Origin: a bacterium
GTDB taxonomy: Bacteria; Pseudomonadota; Alphaproteobacteria; Rhizobiales; Xanthobacteraceae
Length of the DNA stretch: 10,937 bases
NCBI GenBank assembly: GCA_029946075.1
Contig: JAQSDT010000775.1
Coordinates: forward strand, 1 to 10,937
Direction of reading: 5' to 3'
Of the stretch, positions 4,445-10,937 are shown one piece after another. Under the pieces are notes generated by a model. It had not been told where the DNA came from. It saw only the letters and a list, made by a program, of their open reading frames with translations, and ran no database searches. The position numbers and the translations under genes were made by a program. Each line of letters starts with the position of its first letter. The first letter of the stretch is position 1.

Positions 4445-5422
4445 CTACCAGCGAACGAGCGCCGAGCCCCAGGTGAAGCCGCCGCCCATGGCTTCGAACA
4501 ACACGAGGTCGCCCTTCTTCACCCGGCCGTCCTTCACCGCCACCGAAAGCGCCAGCGGAATGGAAGCAGCCGACGTGTTGCCGTGCAGGTCCACGGTCAG
4601 CACCACCTTCGGCGGTGCAATATGAAGCTTGTGCGCCGAAGCATCGATGATCCGCTTGTTGGCCTGGTGCGGAATGAACCAGTCGATGTCCTCGGCGGTC
4701 GCGCCGGTGGCGTTGAACGCATCGACGATCACGTCGGTGATCATGCCGACCGCGTGCTTGAACACTTCGCGGCCTTCCATCCGGAGATGGCCGACGGTCT
4801 GGGTGGTCGAGGGACCGCCATCGACGAACAGTTTCGACTTGTGGCGGCCGTCCGAGCGCAGATGCGTCGTCAGCACGCCACGATCCCCTGAAGTGCCCGG
4901 CTGATCCTGCGCCTCGAGCACGATCGCGCCGGCGCCGTCGCCGAACAACACGCAGGTGCCGCGGTCATTCCAGTCGAGAATCCGCGAGAAGGTCTCCGCG
5001 CCGATCACCAGCGCGCGCTTGTAGGCGCCGGCTTTGAGGAAATTGTCGGCGGTGGCGAGTGCAAACACGAAGCCGGAGCATACGGCCTGCAGATCGAAGG
5101 CGACGCCATGGTTGATGCCGAGCGCGTTCTGCACGGCGACCGCGGTTGCCGGAAACGTATTGTCCGGCGTCGAGGTCGCCAGCACGATCAGGTCGATCGC
5201 CTGGGCGTCGATCCCTGCATGTTCGAGGGCGGCGCGCGCGGCGTTGATCGCCAAATGCGAGGTGAACTCCCCTTCGGCGGCGATGTGGCGCTGCCGGATA
5301 CCGGTACGCTGCACGATCCACTCGTCCGAAGTGTCGAGCCGATTGGCCAGCTCGGCATTGGTCAGTACCTTCTGCGGCAGATAGGAGCCGCAGCCCAGTA
5401 CGACCGAACGTTTCGAAGTCAC
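4445..5422 (-). CDS. fabH: 3-oxoacyl-ACP synthase III (KAS III)
   Basis: A 325-residue enzyme that condenses acetyl-CoA with malonyl-ACP to start type II fatty-acid synthesis in the cytosol. The catalytic triad is intact: Cys115 in LQAVCSGF, His252 in IPHQANKRI, and Asn282 in LHGNTSAASIP. DTSDEWIVQRTGIRQR (30-45), the GDGAGA loop (161-166) and the C-terminal GGGFTWGSALVRW are typical, and the length is normal for the family. The start is GTG; its bases overlap the plsX stop as GTGA, and AGGAGG stands 7 bases upstream, so translation is probably coupled to plsX. Confidence 0.97.
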   Translation of the reverse strand: MTSKRSVVLGCGSYLPQKVLTNAELANRLDTSDEWIVQRTGIRQRHIAAEGEFTSHLAINAARAALEHAGIDAQAIDLIVLATSTPDNTFPATAVAVQNALGINHGVAFDLQAVCSGFVFALATADNFLKAGAYKRALVIGAETFSRILDWNDRGTCVLFGDGAGAIVLEAQDQPGTSGDRGVLTTHLRSDGRHKSKLFVDGGPSTTQTVGHLRMEGREVFKHAVGMITDVIVDAFNATGATAEDIDWFIPHQANKRIIDASAHKLHIAPPKVVLTVDLHGNTSAASIPLALSVAVKDGRVKKGDLVLFEAMGGGFTWGSALVRW

Positions 5423-6480
5423 GAGACAACCTCCTGCGCGGTCTGCGCCTGTGCCAGCGCACTGCCGTCGCCATTGAGCATCTGATTGATCTTGGTAAGG
5501 AGATCGCAGCGGACCGTTTCATAGCCAACATCGACTGCGTAGGCAAAGCCTTCCGCGCTGATTCCGCCATGGCTCTTGACCACCACGCCCTTGAGGCCGA
5601 GCAGCACACCGCCATTGGATTTGTTGGGGTCGAGCTTGTCGCGCAGCGCCTTGAAGGCACTGCGGGCGAACAGGTAGCCGATCCGCGACATCCAGCTGCT
5701 GGCCATGGCCTGGCGCAGAAAATCCGCCATCTGGCGCGCAGTCCCCTCGGCGGCCTTCAGGGCGATGTTGCCGCTGAAGCCTTCCGACACGATCACGTCG
5801 GCCGCGCCACCACCAATGCCGTCCCCTTCGACGAAGCCGATATAGTCGAGGTCCGGCAGGTTCATCGCACGCAGCTGTTCCGACGCCTTTCGGATTTCCT
5901 CGCCGCCCTTGACCTCCTCGACGCCGATATTGAGCAGGCCGACGGTCGGACGCTTGAGGCCGAACAGCACGCTCGCCATTGCGCTGCCCATCACCGCCAG
6001 CGACACCAGATGGTGCGCATCACCGCCGATGCTGGCGCCGAGATCGAGCACGACGGACTGCCCCCGCGCCGTCGGCCACACGCCGGCAATCGCCGGGCGA
6101 TCGATGCCGGGCATGGTGTGCAGGTGGAAGCGCGCCATCGCCATCAGCGCGCCGGTGTTGCCGGCGGACACCGCGACATGGGCCTCGCCATGCTTGACGG
6201 CGTCGATCGCCATCCACATCGACGACGTCTTGCGGCCGCGGCGCAGCGCCTGGCTCGGCTTGTCGTGCATGCTGACGGTGACATCGGTATGGACGACGCG
6301 CGAAGCTGCCTTCAGCGCCGGAAATTTGGCGAGTTGCTCGTCGATCAGCTTGCTGTCGCCGTAGAGCAGAAATTCGGTGTCGGGGTGCCGCTTCAATGCG
6401 ATGGCGGCGCCGGGAATGACGACCGATGCGCCGACATCGCCGCCCATGGCGTCAAGCGCGATTCGAACCTTTTGAGGCAT
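5419..6480 (-). CDS. plsX: Phosphate acyltransferase PlsX
   Basis: A 353-residue peripheral membrane enzyme converting acyl-ACP and phosphate to acyl-phosphate, the acyl donor for PlsY in phospholipid synthesis. Family motifs are all present: RIALDAMGGD (6-15), the MHDKPSQALRRGRKTSSMW segment (71-89), SAGNTGALMA (105-114), VVLDLGASIGGD, LLNIGVEEVKGGE, and YIGFVEGDGI leading to VIVSEGFSGNIALK. ATG 6480 begins exactly at the family N terminus (MPQKVRIALD). An in-frame TTG at 6564 would add 28 residues lacking family resemblance. The ribosome site is weak (GGGACG). The last codon overlaps the fabH start. Confidence 0.97.
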   Translation of the reverse strand: MPQKVRIALDAMGGDVGASVVIPGAAIALKRHPDTEFLLYGDSKLIDEQLAKFPALKAASRVVHTDVTVSMHDKPSQALRRGRKTSSMWMAIDAVKHGEAHVAVSAGNTGALMAMARFHLHTMPGIDRPAIAGVWPTARGQSVVLDLGASIGGDAHHLVSLAVMGSAMASVLFGLKRPTVGLLNIGVEEVKGGEEIRKASEQLRAMNLPDLDYIGFVEGDGIGGGAADVIVSEGFSGNIALKAAEGTARQMADFLRQAMASSWMSRIGYLFARSAFKALRDKLDPNKSNGGVLLGLKGVVVKSHGGISAEGFAYAVDVGYETVRCDLLTKINQMLNGDGSALAQAQTAQEVVS

Positions 6481-6779
6481 GAACGTCCCGGAAACCTGAT
6501 CTTTTGCGGCCCCCGTAGAGCCGGCCGCACACTGGAAAGGCACCGCCAAAGCAGCACTCGGCAAAGCGCGACGCCGCGCCTCCGCCGGGCCGCGACAATA
6601 GCGTGTCCCCGTCCCGACACAACCTCTTGACCGGCCTCTTTTGCCAAACCAGACGAAGCGGCCCAGAATCAGTAATTCAAATTATGTTGATACTATTCAA
6701 CACGTTACGTCGATTTCCTAGTGATGCATCGCAGCCACCTCAACCGGAATTCGACCTTCCGGTCCACTTTGGCTTCCGC
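6481..6779 (-). other. Long leader/spacer between the DUF177 gene and plsX
   Basis: These 299 bases contain no convincing gene. In many bacteria rpmF (ribosomal protein L32) sits between yceD and plsX; no L32-like frame is seen here. The part at about 6665-6720 is AT-rich and carries the FixK-type dyad listed separately, so plsX-fabH probably has its own promoter in the spacer. Confidence 0.5.
6686..6701. promoter_or_regulatory. FNR/FixK-type box upstream of plsX
   Basis: GTTGA (6686-6690), six bases, then TCAAC (6697-6701) form a perfect 5+5 dyad that contains the FixK2-class consensus TTGA-N6-TCAA. One half extends to the FNR half site TTGAT. It is 205 bases ahead of the plsX ATG, in an AT-rich stretch. 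On the minus strand no good -10 lies at the spacing expected for a class II activator, so a repressor or class I role, or a chance match, remains possible. Confidence 0.4.
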
Positions 6780-7367
6780 TCACTTGCCTTTGGGCTTCCG
6801 GGCACGGGGCTTTTTCGGCTCGACCTTCAGCGCCTTCAGCGCCGCGAACGGGTGGTCTTCCGGATCGGCGGCCTCCACGACCGGCTCGAATACGGCATCC
6901 GGTTTGCGCGGATAGGGATCGACCGCAAGGTACAGTGCGTCGGTGGCGACCCTGCCGAGGTCGATAATGCCGTTCTCGATCGGCTCCGGCGGATCCGGTG
7001 TGTCCTCGTCGCTTTCCTCGGCCTCATCGACCAGCGCGGCCATTTCAGGCATCTGCTCCGGCGGCACAAAGGTCAGATCGATTGGCTCGTCGATGTCGTT
7101 CTCGATGTCCTCCAGCGTCACCACGCAGGTCTGGCCGATCCGGGCCCGGACCTGCCCGGTGACATGGAAGCGGCCACCCCTGACAGGGGTAACGTCGAAC
7201 GACGCGTTCGCCGAGAGAACATCGCGCAGGCCACCGACATCGGCGATCGCCGCGCGGATCGCCGCATCGGCCGTAAGGTCGCGATGCAGCCCGGTATCGG
7301 GGATCTGCACGACCGCGATCGGGACGCGCCACGGATCGGGCTTCTCGGTCATCGCCGTCTTGCTCAT
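6780..7367 (-). CDS. DUF177 / YceD-family protein
   Basis: A 195-residue cytosolic protein of the DUF177 (YceD) family, linked in E. coli and plants to 23S rRNA accumulation; the exact biochemical role is not known. The core has the family layout: N-terminal PWRVPIAVVQIP (12-23), a central FDVTPVRGGRFHVTGQVRARI (about 57-77) and QTCVVTLEDIENDIDEPIDL (79-98), where CxxTL replaces the family's usual CxRCL. A long acidic stretch follows (EEAEESDEDTPDPPEPIEN type), then DPYPRKPDA and a basic Lys/Pro tail (KPRARKPKGK). The start ATG overlaps the stop of the upstream chaperone gene as ATGA, indicating coupled translation. A second Met at residue 6 is an alternative start. Confidence 0.85.
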   Translation of the reverse strand: MSKTAMTEKPDPWRVPIAVVQIPDTGLHRDLTADAAIRAAIADVGGLRDVLSANASFDVTPVRGGRFHVTGQVRARIGQTCVVTLEDIENDIDEPIDLTFVPPEQMPEMAALVDEAEESDEDTPDPPEPIENGIIDLGRVATDALYLAVDPYPRKPDAVFEPVVEAADPEDHPFAALKALKVEPKKPRARKPKGK

Positions 7368-7915
7368 GGCTGGGCGCCCATTCTGTCAGGCAAAGGAAGC
7401 TTGCCCGAACCGCTCATCAGCGTTGCCTCGTCGAGGCCATCGAGCGCGGTCATGGCGGCCTCGGTATAGGCTGCCAGCCCACGCGCCTCATCGATGTTCT
7501 CGCCGCTCAGGATATTCTTGCACAGCGCCTGCGCCAGTGCCTCGCGGCCCTCGGTGAGCGCCATGTCGTAGGCCGCCGTCCGACCGTAGAAGGCCTCGCC
7601 GAAGGCCTGCATGCGCTTGGGCACCGTGAGGTCGCCGACACCCATTTCCCGCAGATTATCGTCCATATCCTGGCAAAAATGGTCGAACAGCGCCTGCGAC
7701 AGCGCCGCCCCCTCTTTGGCAGGTTTCAGGCGCCGCAGCACCAGCCACAAATGCAGCAGAAGCAGGTCAAAACGGCCGTTAACCGTGTCCGGCACCGCCA
7801 GGTCCCGATAAAATGACGGTTCTCGCGCCTGCGTCACGATCATGCCATAGATGGCTTCAATGGTGCCGCCTTGGGGCGTCCGGGGTTTCCTGAAGTGATT
7901 GAACGGCCAAAGCAT
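7364..7915 (-). CDS. Ubiquinol-cytochrome c chaperone (CBP3-like) family protein
   Basis: A 183-residue protein resembling the ubiquinol-cytochrome c chaperone family (CBP3/UQCC1), thought to help assemble cytochrome b into the bc1 complex. The family core is seen as IYGMIVTQAREPSFYRDLAV (about 21-40), a helix FDLLLLHLWLVLRRLKP (about 49-65), LFDHFCQDMDDNLREMGVGD (about 75-95), and VPKRMQAFGEAFYGRTAAYD (about 98-117). The short N-terminal MLWPFNHFRKP may touch the membrane. ATG 7915 begins at the expected MLWPF; in-frame codons further upstream overlap the divergent bamE-like leader and have no family resemblance. The ribosome site is poor. It is the first gene of the run toward merR. Confidence 0.82.
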   Translation of the reverse strand: MLWPFNHFRKPRTPQGGTIEAIYGMIVTQAREPSFYRDLAVPDTVNGRFDLLLLHLWLVLRRLKPAKEGAALSQALFDHFCQDMDDNLREMGVGDLTVPKRMQAFGEAFYGRTAAYDMALTEGREALAQALCKNILSGENIDEARGLAAYTEAAMTALDGLDEATLMSGSGKLPLPDRMGAQP

Positions 7916-8022
7916 TGTGGGTTCCGGAAGCGGAGCCTCCCGGCCCGCGCATGTTGCAATCCTGCGTGCTGCCCGGTACGTCAACGCACCGCGCGATGCA
8001 AGAGGACGGGCGAGTTCCCGGC

Positions 8023-8508
8023 ATGACCGATATGAGCCACTCAAGCGCCAGCGTGTCCTCGCCGCGCCGCCCGAACGCGCGATGGCGCGGTTTTCGCGTG
8101 GCGGCAACCGTGGCCCTGGTCTGCGCGGCCCTCGCCGGCTGCACCGGTGAGCAGTTCCAGAAGGGCTATATCCTGCCGCCCAACGCGCTGGAGCAGATCC
8201 CGATCGGCGCCAGCCAGGACCAGGTGCTGATCGTGATGGGAACGCCCTCCACGGTCGCCACCCTGAGCGGTGAGGTGTTCTACTACATCTCGCAGCGCTC
8301 GGAGCGCAAAGTCGCGTTCATGAACCAGCAGGTCGTCGATCAGCGCGTGATTGCGATCTATTTCGACAAGAATCGCCAGGTGCAGCGGCTGGCCAATTAC
8401 GGGCTGCAGGACGGCCGGATCTTCGACTTCATCAGCCGCACCACGCCGACCTCGGGCCAGGAGCTCAGCTACCTGACGCCGCTCTTCAAGCTGCTGAGCT
8501 TTAACTAG
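8023..8508 (+). CDS. BamE/SmpA/OmlA-like outer membrane lipoprotein
   Basis: A 161-residue lipoprotein of the BamE (SmpA/OmlA) family, a subunit of the BAM complex that inserts beta-barrel proteins in the outer membrane. The N-terminal basic segment and hydrophobic run VAATVALVCAALAGC end in a lipobox (LAGC) with lipidated Cys40. The BamE domain follows: GYILPPNALEQIPIGASQDQ, VLIVMGTPSTVATLSGEVFY, YISQRSERKVAFMNQQVVDQ, and RVIAIYFDKNRQVQRLANYG. I chose ATG 8023 because it gives a normal signal peptide; ATG 8032 is nearly as good, and earlier in-frame starts (7915, 7996) run back across the divergent promoter region. It is divergent from the chaperone gene with a 107-base gap and ends at a palindromic repeat. 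Confidence 0.88.
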   Translation: MTDMSHSSASVSSPRRPNARWRGFRVAATVALVCAALAGCTGEQFQKGYILPPNALEQIPIGASQDQVLIVMGTPSTVATLSGEVFYYISQRSERKVAFMNQQVVDQRVIAIYFDKNRQVQRLANYGLQDGRIFDFISRTTPTSGQELSYLTPLFKLLSFN

Positions 8509-8518
8509 CCCATTTTTT

Positions 8519-8566
8519 TGACGCGCTTTCTTCACGCGAACCGATTCCCGCTTCGCTCGAAAACGC
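8519..8566 (-). repeat. Dispersed palindromic repeat, copy B
   Basis: On the minus strand GCGTTTTC (8566-8559), GAGCGAAG, CGGTTCGCG and GAAAGCGCGTCA (ending 8519) follow in the same order and spacing as copy A at 967-1028; an A-rich tail (plus-strand T-run 8513-8519) comes next. The arms differ by one base from perfect pairing. It sits 10 bases after the bamE-like stop, where hairpin plus T-run could also end that transcript. Confidence 0.7.
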
Positions 8567-8673
8567 GATGTCAGTTCCACGTCGCGGAAATCCTGCGCCA
8601 AGTCGTCCGCTTGCCCTGCGGTCGCGGGCTGCCTACGGTCCCTGCAAACAATCACCAAGCAGGGAGTGAATCT

Positions 8674-9678
8674 GTGTCCAGCAAGTCCGTATCTCGCCGC
8701 CGCGTTCTGACCGGCGCCGCAGCCATTTCGGCCGCGACCATCCTGCCGCGTTCGAGCCTCGGCGCCGACTGGCGCCCGACCGAGACGGTCAAGATCATCG
8801 TGCCGGCGGCGGCCGGCGGCGCGACCGACGTGATGGGGCGGTTGCTGGCAGCACATCTGCAGACCGCATGGGGGCAGTCGGCGGTCGTCGAGAACCGTTC
8901 AGGCGGCGGCGGCACGATCGGAGCAGCCGAAGTCGTGCGGGGCAAACCGGATGGCCATCTCATCATGATCGGCAATCCCGGCCCGAACGCGATCGCCTAC
9001 AGCATCTTCCGCAACATGACCTACAAGGCCGACCAGTTGCTGCCGGTCAGCAACATGATCCGCATTCCCAACATCGTGTCGGCGCATCCCTCGACGGGCA
9101 TCAAGACGATCCCGGAACTGATCGCCTACATCAAGGCCAATCCGGACAAGCTGACCTACGCCTCGTCGGGCGTCGGCCAGAGCCCTCACCTCACCGGCGC
9201 CTGGTTCCTGCAACTTACCAGCCTGAAGATGGTGCACGTACCGTTCCGCGGCGCGGGTCCGGCGCTGCAGGCGGCGCTGGCGGGCGATATCCAGATCCTG
9301 TTCGACAACCTCTACCCGTCGCTGCCGCAGACCCAGGACGGCAAGCTCAACGCGCTCTGCGTCACCACACCCGAACGCAGCGCGCTGGCGCCGAACGTGC
9401 CGACCATGCGCGAGAGCTCGCCGGAGCTTTCGAAGTTCGACGTCTCGTCCTGGTTCGGCGTGTTCCTGCCGAAGGCCGCACCGGCCCCCGTCGTCGAGGC
9501 GCTGAACAGGGAGATCAAGGCGCTGCTGGCGCGCGACGACATCAAGAGCACCATCGGCAAGATGGGCGCCACCGCCGACTGGAGCTCGCCGCAGCAATTC
9601 TCCGATTTCGTGGCTGCGGAAACCACCAAGTTCGCCGGCATCATCAAGCAGGAAGGCCTGCAGATGGACGCGAACTGA
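8674..9678 (+). CDS. Bug/TctC-family tripartite tricarboxylate transporter binding protein
   Basis: A 334-residue periplasmic solute-binding protein of the Bug (TctC) family, which captures carboxylates or related small acids for TctAB-type transporters or signalling. The N terminus carries a twin-arginine signal (SRRRVLTG, 7-14), then a hydrophobic Ala-rich stretch and probable cleavage near SSLGA (28-31). Family motifs follow: VKIIVPAAAGGATDVMGR, VVENRSGGGGTIGAA, KPDG, TYASSGVGQSPHL, VPFRGAGPALQAALAGDIQI, and PTMRE near the C terminus. I chose GTG 8674 because AGGGAG (8661-8666) lies 7 bases upstream and it opens directly on the Tat signal; a TTG at 8518 lies within the repeat and adds 52 unrelated residues. 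No tctA or tctB is nearby, so it is an orphan; its ligand cannot be told. Confidence 0.92.
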   Translation: MSSKSVSRRRVLTGAAAISAATILPRSSLGADWRPTETVKIIVPAAAGGATDVMGRLLAAHLQTAWGQSAVVENRSGGGGTIGAAEVVRGKPDGHLIMIGNPGPNAIAYSIFRNMTYKADQLLPVSNMIRIPNIVSAHPSTGIKTIPELIAYIKANPDKLTYASSGVGQSPHLTGAWFLQLTSLKMVHVPFRGAGPALQAALAGDIQILFDNLYPSLPQTQDGKLNALCVTTPERSALAPNVPTMRESSPELSKFDVSSWFGVFLPKAAPAPVVEALNREIKALLARDDIKSTIGKMGATADWSSPQQFSDFVAAETTKFAGIIKQEGLQMDAN

Positions 9679-9694
9679 GGGCCTCTCGCCCCGG

Positions 9695-9850
9695 TCAGGA
9701 TGATTTGTTGATCTTCTTGACCTTGGCGTCGGTGGCTTCGATCGACATCGCCAGCTCCAGGATCGCCTTCGAGAGCAGTTCGGCGGCCTCTTTCTGATCC
9801 TGGGATTTGGCGGCGCGCAGTGCGTAATTGCGGGCGGATGACAGCGACAT
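9695..9850 (-). CDS. Small helical hypothetical protein
   Basis: A 51-residue protein I do not recognise by family. It is predicted almost wholly helical: ARNYALRAAKSQDQKEAAEL, then LSKAILELAMSIEATDAKVKK, with a heptad-like spacing of Ala and Leu, and a polar KINKSS tail. There is no signal or membrane segment. ATG 9850 is chosen because AAGGAGG stands 8 bases upstream; codons further up have no ribosome site. It lies downstream of the hppA terminator on the same strand and converges on the Bug-family gene with a 16-base gap. The strong ribosome site makes it a likely real gene. Confidence 0.7.
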   Translation of the reverse strand: MSLSSARNYALRAAKSQDQKEAAELLSKAILELAMSIEATDAKVKKINKSS

Positions 9851-9905
9851 CGAGTGACCTCCTTGTTGTCCGCCGGTCGTCGGCAGAACGTCTGAACCAG
9901 CGGCT

Positions 9906-9922
9906 GGGTGGCCAACCCACCC
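9906..9922. other. Hairpin in the leader of the 51-residue ORF
   Basis: GGGTGG (9906-9911) and CCACCC (9917-9922) form a 6-base stem with a 5-base loop, between the hppA terminator and the small gene on the minus strand. The function is unknown; it could stabilise or regulate the short transcript. Confidence 0.25.
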
Positions 9923-9932
9923 TCGCAGAATC

Positions 9933-9963
9933 AAAAACCCCGCGGCTCACACCGCGGGGTTTT
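9933..9963 (-). terminator. Strong intrinsic terminator of hppA
   Basis: CCCCGCGG (9938-9945) and CCGCGGGG (9952-9959) form a perfect 8-base GC stem with a 6-base loop, flanked by five A (9933-9937) and four T (9960-9963). Read on the minus strand, it lies about 25 bases after the hppA stop and is followed by a U-run. The A/T flanks also allow bidirectional action. Confidence 0.9.
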
Positions 9964-9984
9964 CGTTGATCGGTTGATCGCAGC

Positions 9985-10937
<953 letters not shown>

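Noticed and set aside
5569..6630. Long plus-strand frame (353 codons) opposite plsX.
   Set aside because: Shadow frame rich in His, Arg and Ala; plsX motifs on the other strand are unambiguous.
6481..6779. Possible rpmF (L32) gene between the DUF177 gene and plsX.
   Set aside because: No frame with the L32 Lys/Arg-rich N terminus or its Cys pairs on the minus strand.
8488..8519. Hairpin AAGCT-GCTG-AGCTT at the end of the bamE-like gene plus T-run as a terminator.
   Set aside because: The stem is inside the coding end and 11 bases from the T-run; the T-run is better explained as the tail of repeat copy B.
8899..9915. Long minus-strand frame (338 codons) opposite the Bug-family gene.
   Set aside because: Shadow frame with biased composition; Bug-family motifs lie on the plus strand.

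Overview
The window looks like chromosomal DNA from a GC-rich alphaproteobacterium of the Bradyrhizobium / Nitrobacteraceae type. This is judged from memory, without a database search. The grounds are a GcrA-family regulator, the gene order cytochrome-bc1 chaperone / DUF177 / plsX / fabH / ihfA / merR divergent from a bamE-like lipoprotein, a DUF6894 protein, a proton-pumping pyrophosphatase, and copies of a dispersed palindromic repeat (GCGTTTTC...GAAAACGCGTCA) that I associate with this group. No transposase, integrase, phage gene or CRISPR array is visible.

Left part (1-3250), the more accessory side. An AT-rich control region (about 145-248) carries three inverted repeats, two GANTC sites and a sigma70-like promoter. 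It precedes a 66-residue ribbon-helix-helix-like protein and a divergent GcrA paralogue. A palindromic repeat fills the gap to a convergent short-chain dehydrogenase. The next 410 bases contain a decayed fragment of a DapA-family (dihydrodipicolinate synthase-like) gene next to half a repeat, then a promoter for a small GlsB/YeaQ-type membrane protein. A tRNA-Pro(GGG) on the minus strand and a DUF6894 protein preceded by an FNR/FixK-type box follow.

Middle part (3288-8508), a conserved housekeeping cluster. In minus-strand transcription order it reads: bc1-complex assembly chaperone, DUF177/YceD-like protein (start and stop overlap), a 299-base spacer with a second FixK-type box, plsX, fabH (GTGA overlap, coupled), ihfA and a MerR-type regulator. 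It joins phospholipid and fatty-acid initiation (PlsX, FabH) to a nucleoid protein and to envelope and respiratory assembly. A BamE-like outer-membrane lipoprotein diverges from the chaperone gene.

Right part (8509-10937). A second palindromic repeat is followed by an orphan tricarboxylate-transporter type (Bug/TctC) binding protein with a twin-arginine signal. Then come a 51-residue protein of unknown role, a strong hairpin terminator, and the C-terminal part of hppA, which runs off the right edge and carries the K+-independent signature GNTTKA.

No complete undescribed system is evident. The points most worth a second look are the control region ahead of the RHH/GcrA pair, the two TTGA-N6-TCAA boxes, and the repeat copies placed at gene ends and beside the gene fragment.
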